From Deltaproteobacteria bacterium (lineage in GTDB: Bacteria; Myxococcota; Kuafuiibacteriia; Kuafuiibacteriales; Kuafuiibacteriaceae), in contig JADJPE010000005.1 of assembly GCA_016713425.1 (NCBI GenBank), forward strand, positions 6,422,501 to 6,486,500: a stretch of 64,000 bases of DNA, read 5' to 3'. The position numbers and the translations under genes were made by a program. This document shows positions 38,201 through 45,851 of this stretch, piece by piece. The notes beneath the pieces are model-generated. The model ran no database searches. It was not told the origin of the DNA and saw only the letters and a program-made list of their open reading frames with translations. Each line of letters starts with the position of its first letter. Within the stretch, counting starts at the first letter, position 1.

Positions 38201-41200
38201 ACGTTGGTCGGCAATGGCGTCAGCACGGGACACGTCACCAAGCAATCGATGTGCCGATTCGGCAATGGCCATATTGAGATCGAGCTCCGCCGGCACCACG
38301 AATCCATAGGCGGCTCGCGTGTTGTCGGCGCCGATTACGGTCCGAACGTTCGTCTTCACGATGCCCTCTGTCTCGATCTGATCCACGTAGCTTCTGGCCT
38401 CACGAAGCTCATCGAGCGCGTGCTCAATCGCATCGTGTCCAACCTGCAGCGGATCTTCGATCCGATTTCGAGCTTCCTCACGCTTCGCGATCGCCAAGCG
38501 CGCAGGCATTTCGGAGCGTGCGATCGCCTTATCGAACTCCGCGAGCACCGACGCCGCGTAGGCTGGGTCGCCGGCCTGGACGTACGCAAGCGCCAGGTTC
38601 CCGTAGAGCTGCGCGAGTCGGTCCGCGCGCCCGAGTCGGTGGGCCAAAGCCAGTGCGCGACGCGTCGCCATGGCCGAGATCGGCCACGCTTCGGCCCAGG
38701 CGGCCGACCGCCCGAATCTTTCCCAATAGACCATCTCCATGACCTCGGTCGGGAACGTGAAGCCAATCCGCATGACGTCGACGTAGCGCTCGAATGCACC
38801 GCGCATGTTCGAAGCGTCCTCGGTATCTTGCGCAATTCGATACTGGGCGTTCGCGAGGTTGAGAGAGGCCTCGGCCTCGGTTTTCGGATCGTCCGACTCT
38901 CCGTTGAGGCGCAGCGCGGTACGATAGTCGGCGGCCGCCTTGGTCAATGAGCTCTCTCGCGGCACCTCGACCTCGAAGACGCTGCCCAGCGCACGTCCAA
39001 GCGCCGTTCCCACGGTGCGGACCGCCGACGCAAGCCAGCCTGGGCGCTCGAGCGCCTGCATTTCGCGAATCCATCCCCGCGTCAGGTAGGCTTGGGCAAG
39101 CTGTGGATTCAACGCGATGGCGGTCTCGATCGACTCGAGCGCATCGTCGAGCGGTGGGTCGTCCAGCCAAGTCAGCGCCATTCCGTAGACGTAGTGAACC
39201 ATCGGCGTTCGCGACGAGGTATCACGCCGTCGGCGTGCTTCTTCGATGACTGCATCCAAGTCGTGAAGCGCGGCCGACAACGCGAGATATCGTCGGTGGG
39301 CGTGAACTTGGGTATAGTCGTTCTCGATGACGGAGCGATAGGCGTTGCGTGCCTTCTCGAGATCTCCTGCATCTTCGGCGCGGCGGGCGCGCGCCATATT
39401 CACCCGCGTGATCGCTTCCCGCGCTCGGGCGCCGAAACCCGGAAGCTCGGCACTCTCCCGACGAAGCTCGAACAGATGCGCCTCCGCCTCATCGAGGGAA
39501 TCTCGCGCTTCGTCGACACGGGCCAAGGCTTCGAGCGCAAGCGCCCGTCGGAGATCTTCCTTCGGCGACTCCTCGACGAGACGCGCGAGCTCAATCGAAG
39601 CCTCGAGAAGCGCTCCGTTCGCTTCCAAGAGTCCCGCCAATCGCCAGCGGACGGCTCGCCGCACAGGAGAGTCCGCGTTGTCTTTCAGCAGACGACGAAG
39701 CACGTCGACCGACGCACGCCAATCGTCGCGCCCATGAAGATCGCCCAAATAAGCTTCGATCAGTCGGTCCGATGCGTCGCGCACGATCTCGGTCTGATCC
39801 GGATACTTCTGAACAATATCGCGATACGCTTCGCCGATCGCCCCCGGGTCGTGCGCGACCGCGAGGAGCTCGGTGCGACGCATCATCGCACGCGCGCACG
39901 AATAGCTCTCGTCCGGATACCGTCGGATGATCTCGTCGAACGCTTCAATCGCCCGAGCGCGATCACCGCGGGCGAACAAGAGCTCCGCCGACTCCAGCCG
40001 AATCCGAGCACTGATCCGCTTTGAGGCCGCATACACCTCAAGGAGGCGTGAAAGCGCATGCTCGATGCGTTCGAACGCCTCCTCCCGCGCCGAACCTTCG
40101 GCAAATTCACGTTCCGCCGCCGCGCGTTCCAGCCCCACCAGCTCCACCCGCGCCAGCCCCACGTAGATCGAGCGCGCGTCGCCATCGGCGACGCCCGGTG
40201 CCATACGCGCAAGCGTCTCGAACACCGGACGCGCAAGATCGGGCCGATCCTCGTCGAGCCGAAGATTCCCCGCCGACAGAAGAGCCTTCGCGTAAAGGTC
40301 GCTCGTCGGCTCCGCGCGCGCGAGCAGCGAGCGAAGAACGAAGACTCGCGTCCGGGGATCCTTCGTCACCCGAAACAGATCGAAGTACTGATTGAGGTCT
40401 TCGTATTCGGGGAAGACCCCCTGCACGTCGATCCGGGCGACATCTTGCTGCTTCGTTCCCTGCGTGAAGTACAGATATCGATCCGTCGCCGCCGGGAAGA
40501 GCTCCTCGGTCGATCCATCGGTGAGCGGAACAGGCCGCGGAGGGTCGACAGCCACCTTTCGTGCCGCAAACATCGCATCAAGATCCAAGCTCAGTTTCCA
40601 AAGGCTCGCGTGATCGTTTCCGTCGAGCTGTCCATCGCCGTTGTCGTCGTCCGGAAATCGAACGTAAACCAACGTCTCGCCCGCGCGGTGAGTCGACGCC
40701 AAAGCCACCCCCGCAGCCGACCCCACCGTCGGTCCCGCAGCCGATGTCCCAGCCGATGTCCCAGCCGATGTCCCAGCCGATGTCCCAGCCGATGTCCCAG
40801 CCGATGTCCCAGCCGATGTCCCAGCCGATGTCCCAGCCGATGCCCCAGCCGATGTCCCAGCCGATGTCCCAGCCGATGTCCCAGCCGACGACGCGGCGGG
40901 CGTAGGAAGAAAGCGCGCGAACCCCTCCGGTGCGTGTTGGCGTGTGAGCGCCACCGTCGCCCCATCCACGAGCCGCATCGCAACGAGCCGTGGATACGAC
41001 GCCTCGGAGGCTTGAGCGACCTCGGGTGGCATCGTGTAAACCAAGAAGCGCCCGTCGCTCGAGGGTGCCGGGTCAAAGCCCGGCGTCGGCGAAATGCGCC
41101 GAGCGGCCCCAGTCTTCAGATCGAGCGCCGAGATGTGCTCCGGTTCAATCCCCGTCGACGAGGTGAAGTAGACCGTGAGGCCGTCGGGCGAGAACACGGG

Positions 41201-41629
41201 CTGTCGATCGTACGTGCGGCTGTCCGTCAGCCGGCGAGCCCCATCAGCCGCTTCGATCCGGTCGCTGACGAAGATGTCGCCCTTGGCGTCGTTTCGCCGC
41301 GAGACAAAGGCAAGACGACGCTCATCGCTGGAGATCGCCGGATCGAAGTCATCGGCGACATTGAGTGTCGCCGGGAAGGTCGAGTTGAGCGCATAGTCTC
41401 GAATCCAGATGTCGAGGTTTCCGTTCTGCTCGCTCGCAAAGGCGACGTATCGCCCGCTCGGCGAGGGAGACGCGAGCAGGTCGTCGGCCGGCGTGAACGC
41501 GACCAGCTCCGGCACGCGTAGCCCCTGCACGATTGTCGGCTCCGAGGCAGCCTCATGCCATCGAACACCGGCGCACGCGGTCCCGAGAAAGACCGCGCCC
41601 CAAAGACATCCACGCGCCCAGCGCTTCAC
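32219..41629 (-). CDS. Giant lipoprotein: beta-propeller, TPRs, inactive CHAT-like domain, TPRs, CHAT protease
   Basis: About 3136 residues. A lipobox signal (AVFLGTAC) starts the protein. WD40-like/TolB-type propeller blades fill about residues 45-430 (SPSGRYVAFASEQNG, FSPDGLTVYFTS). TPR-type helices follow to about 1550. A CHAT-like domain at about 1690-2110 appears to lack both catalytic residues: VLIVEAPVDVEPSAPERS stands where HxxTHG is expected, and VLVLANVSSA where LSAC is expected. More TPRs cover about 2200-2660. The C-terminal CHAT domain (2740-3136) keeps the dyad: VLHFAGHSL near 2950 and VVLSSCWSS near 3041, with a Gly/Ala-rich insert between. CHAT domains are caspase-like proteases. 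The GTG start overlaps the previous stop. Four upstream genes overlap in the same way. Confidence 0.88.
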   Translation of the reverse strand: MKRWARGCLWGAVFLGTACAGVRWHEAASEPTIVQGLRVPELVAFTPADDLLASPSPSGRYVAFASEQNGNLDIWIRDYALNSTFPATLNVADDFDPAISSDERRLAFVSRRNDAKGDIFVSDRIEAADGARRLTDSRTYDRQPVFSPDGLTVYFTSSTGIEPEHISALDLKTGAARRISPTPGFDPAPSSDGRFLVYTMPPEVAQASEASYPRLVAMRLVDGATVALTRQHAPEGFARFLPTPAASSAGTSAGTSAGTSAGASAGTSAGTSAGTSAGTSAGTSAGTSAGTSAGTSAAGPTVGSAAGVALASTHRAGETLVYVRFPDDDNGDGQLDGNDHASLWKLSLDLDAMFAARKVAVDPPRPVPLTDGSTEELFPAATDRYLYFTQGTKQQDVARIDVQGVFPEYEDLNQYFDLFRVTKDPRTRVFVLRSLLARAEPTSDLYAKALLSAGNLRLDEDRPDLARPVFETLARMAPGVADGDARSIYVGLARVELVGLERAAAEREFAEGSAREEAFERIEHALSRLLEVYAASKRISARIRLESAELLFARGDRARAIEAFDEIIRRYPDESYSCARAMMRRTELLAVAHDPGAIGEAYRDIVQKYPDQTEIVRDASDRLIEAYLGDLHGRDDWRASVDVLRRLLKDNADSPVRRAVRWRLAGLLEANGALLEASIELARLVEESPKEDLRRALALEALARVDEARDSLDEAEAHLFELRRESAELPGFGARAREAITRVNMARARRAEDAGDLEKARNAYRSVIENDYTQVHAHRRYLALSAALHDLDAVIEEARRRRDTSSRTPMVHYVYGMALTWLDDPPLDDALESIETAIALNPQLAQAYLTRGWIREMQALERPGWLASAVRTVGTALGRALGSVFEVEVPRESSLTKAAADYRTALRLNGESDDPKTEAEASLNLANAQYRIAQDTEDASNMRGAFERYVDVMRIGFTFPTEVMEMVYWERFGRSAAWAEAWPISAMATRRALALAHRLGRADRLAQLYGNLALAYVQAGDPAYAASVLAEFDKAIARSEMPARLAIAKREEARNRIEDPLQVGHDAIEHALDELREARSYVDQIETEGIVKTNVRTVIGADNTRAAYGFVVPAELDLNMAIAESAHRLLGDVSRADAIADQRILLTKTLIEDSPRRLLVVPRDPVVRNMLRERYGLVTKRVRRAFVRGEADRALRLLHALEQEIDEATRADAFVGSRQALTSDLARIRALRAELFVLSSPATREKAALWNVSEVSDADENVDNNAAESASEEVDEGADARDNAQANADERKNAAPTVKQGAETGDRGAERGTERGTTDRAKRAVAANDDRALMTLDAALVDGLSRIDRSSRLLVEGSTTAEPPAYQVWVQNVPGTLSTTTAIARTASVALGRPLLAGDAHEAAAVRGRLWLARGLLALSAVEDGVAVGGRTVGLGVRGVSDLVRALDRGVADLVHARAHFEQAVREAAVAPYGLGSRVVVLGLHGLWLTSRILGDRSDAVLRAYVVAAERIALAHGEPELAQVVVLEASRAGGGAGASASAGAGAGALARGVLPFRLGSPRAGWGVPSSAQTWLDGIAADALARDDLVSAFTAIDQQMLRALAESRPIEIDRPDDPRVQKASREVAARFKAFDVARRDVVAIDARTPLVEQDNRRAHLSARAAALERGALEGLELSASAKLRLFAEPQDFDFVAAELREHEAMWVPAPVGGKLHLFWVDGSPEAETQLVHYATDFEASEIIDALSRFKVELGAGRFDASLASHLRAALFGPLAEALKTKETLIACSALIGGPIPQILVSEEGGPALVHLSAPSQLEHARQRQIVGVRGVAVIGGDGGREAGDAREGREGREGDAYLDEAAVLAYRQGSKPEELADGAMPRNLSDRPLGEVLAHDAKRVLIVEAPVDVEPSAPERSVIDFASSRGEDSFRDGEGGGHVAAGMSRGAGRRAESDVVRRGGGGEDPREDEGEDEGEGEGEGAWLSDEVTVEKGIDGRRRDEVLGAYLRELPLGALRVRAKVLVLANVSSAMPGGGVRGPFDEAALLRLDSALVERGYATTLIVPASIPPAPRRRLVDTFLRLLDEERPAEALRRAIAEVRAVAPGADLAFLLGSAGLNAAETEAFAKEQLPAATLAWQHLASSGAPGETLVAALARWIQLQLEAESKKYLHVAYDLLVDALIYRMTPPREDWAVDRQREYLRLLEREAEGEKGAGKREADRLIAKETIDLAMIASRAGDTALAEAQFASGFEMFETMDDQVELAAAYCRYAQHKRTILDFKSSAAYFERSIALFERTGRMARGTPPKDATVALRQVGTVYLESLSDPVKAQGAFERALRYAQDEDDRIELTLEMAHAARRRGAFEDARRYAEDARVRALAMKRPVLELSSVIEAANIAWYRGDYRTGQNLCDESLSVADRLLAAYKQALANPAKNRAAADEAQKNNRAVRKRKIFGLSVCGLLAMSQRSFESSKRYLSRALAIAERTNDDPEIATQHNNLGRLYLEFGRVDEAIAAFERAQAIDRGLKARYALAYDLRNLGEALTERGDFEGARRALEQGLEYAQASNDANNELRARFALADLALREGRRDDAQRMFLEAQPLAERLNVKELLWRIHHALGVMDVDADRVDAAETHLRRAVAIARTLTGRASSSASGPHRYSAFDDLMLLLLDQGRTEEAFAIADTARRLEDSEVLDDPRISFSSSKTPGLIRAIRESSSATTATAALSELEAVDADVASMFSEIDPKEAMSVLPDDGAILMYRVTRDETVLFFLEREGLRVARERIPSSFVWSTIERYVALLGSRADLTRVSDDLGRFLLAPMRDRLVGKAHLVILPHKALRYVAFAALPWPSGSSSRDLVVDHLALAVATTPATAVTALVSPLGPLQTMPIEAFGAAIEAAGSIDRPLPFARKEVEVIREDLPQTEVWLGDAVSKSRFLGKLATTSGVLHFAGHSLMARASGEGAGAGVGMSAGGRAQGGANGPASSGVGEARDEDGREAVAFGAAGVADLLGAELHVSDGVVTALDVSRVRGRLSLVVLSSCWSSASPSDIGQIALGGGDEVLSLAQSFRFAGARNVLAATMHVHDLAASLVMKHFYRAARHENVVDALRTAQRTVREQYPHPAWWGTQVLIAGQ
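35698..35760 (-). repeat. Acidic (Glu-Asp-Gly) hexamer tract in the giant lipoprotein
   Basis: Hexamers of the type ctcgcc encode Glu-Gly/Glu-Asp runs inside the first (inactive) CHAT-like domain, between its degenerate His and Cys positions. Confidence 0.75.
40741..40884 (-). repeat. 12-bp repeats (SAGT) in the giant lipoprotein
   Basis: Twelve copies of ccgatgtcccag, one with a single change, encode Ser-Ala-Gly-Thr repeats. They interrupt the N-terminal propeller near residue 250-295. Confidence 0.95.
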
Positions 41630-42249
41630 TTGGAAACGCTCTCGATTCGTCCGGGTGCACGCTCGATCAACGTCCCGGGCTTCGCGGTCTCGAGGAGAAG
41701 ACGCCGATAGGCATCACGCACCTCGTCACGAATCGCGCTCGACACCTCGGCGCGACCGCGCCGGCGGGCAACCTCGTAGGCGGCCCACCTCACCACCGCC
41801 GCCCGGCAGCGGTTCTCCTCCTCGACGACCCGCTTGAGGCGTCGGGCCACCGCGGGGTCCTCGCGCACCTTCGCGCACGCGCGTGCCTTGACCATCGCAC
41901 CCAGCGCTTCAACCACACATCCTTCCGCTTTCAGCGCCAGAAGATCGTCTTCGTTGAACTGCTGAAGGGCACGCGCACTCAGCGCAAGGCTTTGGACGGA
42001 CGCGTAGGTCTCGGGTGACGGCAGCGCTCCAGCGCCCATGCCATCGAGCGTCCACCCCGAAACACCTCGCACGGACGAAGCACGAACGAGTGCCTCGTCG
42101 AGCTCGTCATAGGCGCCGAGGAGCTGTCGCTCGACGGCGGTCGGCTGCGCCGTCGTGGCATCCAGCGTCAGACAGGAGGGCATGGCCGCTGCGAACGCCA
42201 AGAACGCGACGGGAGCAAGAGGCGCCGGAGCCCATCTGGCCGTACTCAT
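41626..42249 (-). CDS. DUF1318/YdbL-like lipoprotein
   Basis: About 207 residues from the ATG at 42249, which overlaps the previous stop in ATGA. The signal VAFLAFAAAMPSC ends in a lipobox. The conserved part TAVERQLLGAYDELDEALV, then ASSVRG and FNEDDLLALKAEGCV, resembles DUF1318 (YdbL-like) proteins, though the tail GEAxDG pattern is changed to VEALGA. Function is unknown; in proteobacteria ydbL-like genes accompany envelope genes such as ydbH/ynbE. The C-terminus is Arg-rich and helical. It directly precedes the giant CHAT lipoprotein gene (overlap in GTGA), so both products are probably made together. Confidence 0.75.
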   Translation of the reverse strand: MSTARWAPAPLAPVAFLAFAAAMPSCLTLDATTAQPTAVERQLLGAYDELDEALVRASSVRGVSGWTLDGMGAGALPSPETYASVQSLALSARALQQFNEDDLLALKAEGCVVEALGAMVKARACAKVREDPAVARRLKRVVEEENRCRAAVVRWAAYEVARRRGRAEVSSAIRDEVRDAYRRLLLETAKPGTLIERAPGRIESVSK

Positions 42250-43568
42250 GTCCGCGAACCCCGAATCATACGCAGCGCCGTCCAAACCAGGCCCGCCGCA
42301 AAAAGAGCGACACCTGCAGTGAGCCACAGACGGTTGACCGCCCGTTCGTTCTCGGCCCGACCGGCAACCTGCGCGGTAAGGCCTGCGTCGACGATGGGCA
42401 GGGCATCCGCCGAGCGCGCGGCCTCCGCCGAGCGCATTGCCTCCGCCAAGCGCACTGCATCGGTCGAGCTCGCCGCATCGGCCGCGCCTCCCGTCTCGAG
42501 GCCGTCATCGCCCAGTTCACCATCGGCGCCCGACCTCAGAAGGTCGACCTCATCGAGGAGCGTCCCGTCGAGACCAAAGGCGCGAGCCCTCTGTTCCTTC
42601 TCGCCGAGCCAGAGAAGGACCCAGTTGTTTGTCGAAAGAAACTTCCTCGAACCGGGGACGCTGTGCGTGTGTTTGTAAAGTGGTGCCCCGCCGCCGCCGG
42701 AGATGAGACACCACACGTTGTGCGACCAGATCCGCTCGTAGATGTGATCGTGCCCAGCCAGAAACGCGGTCAGGCCGCCCTTCTCGGCAACCTCAAGCAT
42801 CGCGGAACCATCCTCGTGTCCGCCGTGAGGTCCGGAGGAAAGCGGTCCATGATGAAGCGCGACGAACTTCGAGCGCGCGTTCCGCCCCTCGGCGAGGGCA
42901 GCCTCCATGAAACGCAATCCCTTTGCATCGTGCGCCAAGCTGGCGTTGCTGTTCAACGAAATAAACAGGTGTCCCGCCACCGTCACGTGGAAGCTTTCGG
43001 GCGCGACACCGAACTTCTCGGCAAGCGGATCCTTGGGCGGAGGCACACGCAACATGGCTTGCTCGAGGCCGAACGCTTCATCGCCCAAGATCTCGTGATT
43101 TCCGAGGGCAAGAATCACCGGAACCCGCGACGACAGAGGCATAGAGGCGGCCAAATGCTTCGCCCACCCGTCGAGATCATTGGCCTGGTGAACGACGTCG
43201 CCCGTATGAACGATGACGTGCGGATCGTGCTTCAGCATTTGGTCCACCAGCCGCCTATGCGCCTCCGTCCCGTCCCGTGAGTCGCCATAAAGCGCCACGC
43301 GAAGCGGGGCCGACGTCGGCCACGGCTTTATGACCTCTTCGAGCTGGGCACCGCCCGGGACCGTGAGCACATACCGAAGCGGCGCGCTCGTCGGCATCGG
43401 GAGGTCGGTGAAACGATGAAAGACCGAAGGCGGGTGCGTCTCAGGTTTCGCCGACCCCCAAGCAAGCAGGATCGACGCCGGCTCGCTCAAGACCACCGAC
43501 AGTTGAAGACGTGTCCCATCCACGCCGGAAAACGTCAGCACCGCACCCAGCAAAAGAGCACCACTCAT
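42246..43568 (-). CDS. Secreted, membrane-anchored metallophosphoesterase (purple acid phosphatase-like)
   Basis: This 440-residue protein has a short N-terminal hydrophobic segment, a beta-rich lead-in, then a calcineurin-like catalytic domain: LYGDSRDG near residue 93, VHTGDVVHQ near 120, ALGNHEILG near 153, LHHGPL near 238 and AGHDHIYER near 268. All metal ligands look intact. A low-complexity Ala/Ser/Asp stretch (18-bp repeats near 42410-42470) leads to a C-terminal membrane span (LWLTAGVALFAAGLVWTAL), so it is probably tethered to the inner membrane with the catalytic part outside. It overlaps the flanking genes by four bases at each end, within the operon leading to the CHAT protein. 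Confidence 0.88.
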   Translation of the reverse strand: MSGALLLGAVLTFSGVDGTRLQLSVVLSEPASILLAWGSAKPETHPPSVFHRFTDLPMPTSAPLRYVLTVPGGAQLEEVIKPWPTSAPLRVALYGDSRDGTEAHRRLVDQMLKHDPHVIVHTGDVVHQANDLDGWAKHLAASMPLSSRVPVILALGNHEILGDEAFGLEQAMLRVPPPKDPLAEKFGVAPESFHVTVAGHLFISLNSNASLAHDAKGLRFMEAALAEGRNARSKFVALHHGPLSSGPHGGHEDGSAMLEVAEKGGLTAFLAGHDHIYERIWSHNVWCLISGGGGAPLYKHTHSVPGSRKFLSTNNWVLLWLGEKEQRARAFGLDGTLLDEVDLLRSGADGELGDDGLETGGAADAASSTDAVRLAEAMRSAEAARSADALPIVDAGLTAQVAGRAENERAVNRLWLTAGVALFAAGLVWTALRMIRGSRT

Positions 43569-44008
43569 CGCGAAGATCCTCCATCAGCGGGGGGCGCAAA
43601 GGCATCATCGGCGCGCTTACACACGTACGCTCGCACGCTGGCATCGAGGCGCACTCGATCCGCATTGCACACAAGAGACCCCGGACACCGCAAGTTCGCG
43701 GCGGCGTCGCAGTAAGCCAGCGGTGGTTCGACGCCCCCAAGTGGTTCGAAACTGCGCTCATCCCGGCACAAGTAGTCGGCATACTCGCCATTTCGGCGTG
43801 AGTGCGGCAAGCAAACTTGGCCCTCATCGCACTGGTGCACCTCCGGCCGGCAGCTTCGACCCACGAGAAAATCACCGCGCTCGTTGAGGCCGCACCCCAC
43901 CGCGAACAACGCCGACACCCACGACACCCACGACACCGCGAATGCGATCCGCGGCCAGGAGCGCCGCGACGGCAACCCGACACGGTGTGCGCAGGCGGTT
44001 ACCAACTT
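43565..44008 (-). CDS. Small cysteine-rich lipoprotein
   Basis: About 147 residues. I prefer a TTG start at 44008 because GGGAGG lies 9 bases upstream; a GTG at 44023 is also possible and would overlap the upstream gene more. The signal IAFAVSWVSWVSALFAVGC ends in a lipobox. The mature part has about nine Cys in patterns such as SCRPEVHQCDEGQVCLP and LRCPGSLVCNADR, typical of the disulfide-rich extracellular lipoproteins common in myxobacteria. I do not know a function. It overlaps the phosphoesterase gene in ATGA fashion. Confidence 0.72.
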   Translation of the reverse strand, partial: KLVTACAHRVGLPSRRSWPRIAFAVSWVSWVSALFAVGCGLNERGDFLVGRSCRPEVHQCDEGQVCLPHSRRNGEYADYLCRDERSFEPLGGVEPPLAYCDAAANLRCPGSLVCNADRVRLDASVRAYVCKRADDAFAPPADGGSSR

Positions 44009-45249
44009 AGGATGCCTCCCCACTCGCTTCCGGGCCGAGGACGCTGGCCACGGGGCCGAAGACTCACGTCAGGAGGTCCCTCCGAACCCTCGCGATGAGA
44101 CGTCCCAAACCATCCGCCGTCACCAGCCAGCCACATAAGACCGCCAACCACGGAGGCGACCCCGACGAGCGCCAAGACCGTACCCGTACGCGCGCTCGAA
44201 AGCGCGTCGGATCGAACGCCTCGAGCCGCCTCCGCTGAGGGTGTCACCCCCGGCAAGAAGCGAACGTCCTCAGCCAGCGCGTTGTAGTCGGCCTGAGCGT
44301 TCGCTCGAAGCACGAGCCCCGCCGTCAGCATGCCCACGCCCGCGGCGGCCACCGCCCACGGATAAGGATTGCGAAAAAGCCGTTCGGACCCACCGGTTTC
44401 GGTCGCGGACGAGCCCGCCGATGACGCCCGCGCAACGTCAAGCGACGAAACTCCACTGCCCGATCGTCTCGAGGTCTCCGAGAACAATTCGACCGGTTTG
44501 TCGGGCCGCCCTTCGGTGAACAACGGGTCGGCCTCGAGCAGGACCTCCACCCGGCGAACGATTCCGCTGCGGCGGAAGGAGAGCCGAAGGGCTTGTGGAA
44601 CGTAGCCGCGTCGCTCAAACGACATCTCGTACTGCCCGGACCAATACGGAACATCGCGCCCATCCGGAGGCAGCTTGAAACGCTCGCCATAGACCCGCAC
44701 GACCGCATCCGACGGTTCCACAAAGAAAGCAACGCGCAGGTCGGGCGGGCAAGCAAGTCGACGCGCAGCGGCCGCGGCCATGTCTTCCACTCGGGTCTCC
44801 GAATCCTCCTGGTCGCGCGCAACTTCGATCCGCCAGACCAGCGTCTCGACGATCTTTGCGCGCCGAACGTCGAGCGCCGAAAGTCTCAGCTCATACGAGA
44901 TGTTCCCTTCGCGCTCCGAGACCGGTCGCGAGGTGAGACGTCCGAAAATGAGGCGCTGGGCCTCCAGAACGGTCCCGAGCTCCGTCAAACAAAAGACATC
45001 TCCGGCACACATCCGCAGATGTTCTCTCAGGTCGAGTCGGAACGCCCGAGCCACGTCGCTTTCGCCCCATACGTCAACGCCGGACGACGAAATCGCCTTC
45101 GCCATGTGGCTGGAAACTGACCGTGCCGTATCGAACGCCACAGAGTGGGGATCCAGCGGGGCCAAGACGACCCGAGCCGCCTCCGCACGTCGCAAACCCA
45201 GGAGCAGGATCCCTGCCGTCAAAACACCCAATACGCAAAGACGAAACAT
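43999..45249 (-). CDS. PEGA-like envelope protein with C-terminal hairpin of two membrane spans
   Basis: About 416 residues from the ATG at 45249 (a GTG at 45279 is also in frame). Signal peptide MFRLCVLGVLTAGILLLGL. The N-terminal ~150 residues (ARVVLAPLDPHSVAFDTA, VFCLTELGTVLEAQRLIFGRL) resemble the TolB-N-like/CsgG-like fold common beside PEGA proteins, and a PEGA-like beta segment (VEPSDAVVRVYGERFKLPPDG) follows near residue 200. Two hydrophobic spans (WAVAAAGVGMLTAGLVL, TVLALVGVASVVGGLMWLA) lie near the C-terminus. It begins the run of overlapping genes that ends with the CHAT lipoprotein. Its role is unknown; a regulator or scaffold of the envelope system is possible. Confidence 0.72.
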   Translation of the reverse strand: MFRLCVLGVLTAGILLLGLRRAEAARVVLAPLDPHSVAFDTARSVSSHMAKAISSSGVDVWGESDVARAFRLDLREHLRMCAGDVFCLTELGTVLEAQRLIFGRLTSRPVSEREGNISYELRLSALDVRRAKIVETLVWRIEVARDQEDSETRVEDMAAAAARRLACPPDLRVAFFVEPSDAVVRVYGERFKLPPDGRDVPYWSGQYEMSFERRGYVPQALRLSFRRSGIVRRVEVLLEADPLFTEGRPDKPVELFSETSRRSGSGVSSLDVARASSAGSSATETGGSERLFRNPYPWAVAAAGVGMLTAGLVLRANAQADYNALAEDVRFLPGVTPSAEAARGVRSDALSSARTGTVLALVGVASVVGGLMWLAGDGGWFGTSHREGSEGPPDVSLRPRGQRPRPGSEWGGILSW

Positions 45250-45284
45250 GCGCCATTCTCGACTTGTCAGCTCACACATGACGC

Positions 45285-45809
45285 CTAACCATCATCCGAC
45301 GGCGTCTTCAACGCAGGCGCCCCATCGATGTTCGCCCCATCGATGTTCGCGCCATGGTGAGCGCCACCGTGACCGCCCCCGTCAGTGCCAACGTTCACCC
45401 CGACTCCGTGCGAATAGACCAGCGCACCGCCCGTTCGGCCGACCACCCAGATGCCTGGCCAACACCCAAACCCGAGAATCAAGGCGGTCACGCGGCCAAC
45501 CCGACCAAACTTCGCCGGCCCCCAACCCCGAACGGCAAGCAAAACGAGCAAGACCCAAGGCACCGCATCGGCAAGCGCCGTGTGCGTGCGAAGCAAGGGC
45601 CGCGCTGTGCCGCGCAACAAGGCCGCATCCATCGCCGCCTGGCCGGTGACCGTCGCAACCAAGCTTACCACGACCGCCGCCGCCAAGAGCCCAACCGCCA
45701 ACCGCGAGAGGGCCGCGCTCTTTGCCCAGAAACCGATGAGGTCGACGATGGGCCACAAGACGACCAACACGATGGGGAAGTGAATCACGGCCGGATGAAG
45801 ATCGCCCAT
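45285..45809 (-). CDS. DUF2231-like integral membrane protein
   Basis: This 174-residue protein begins MGDLHPAVIHFPIVLVVLWP, the HPxxVHFPI signature of DUF2231 (possible haem- or quinone-linked membrane proteins, function unproven). Four hydrophobic spans are visible. GGALVYSHGVGVNVG after the last span is also typical. The His/Gly-rich tail contains a 15-bp repeat coding Asn-Ile-Asp-Gly-Ala. It lies 42 bases after glpD and 36 bases before the PEGA-like gene, so it is probably in the same operon. Confidence 0.82.
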   Translation of the reverse strand: MGDLHPAVIHFPIVLVVLWPIVDLIGFWAKSAALSRLAVGLLAAAVVVSLVATVTGQAAMDAALLRGTARPLLRTHTALADAVPWVLLVLLAVRGWGPAKFGRVGRVTALILGFGCWPGIWVVGRTGGALVYSHGVGVNVGTDGGGHGGAHHGANIDGANIDGAPALKTPSDDG

Positions 45810-45851
45810 CGCTTCGCCTCAACGCTCGCTTTCGCTCTCGGTTCTCCCGAA

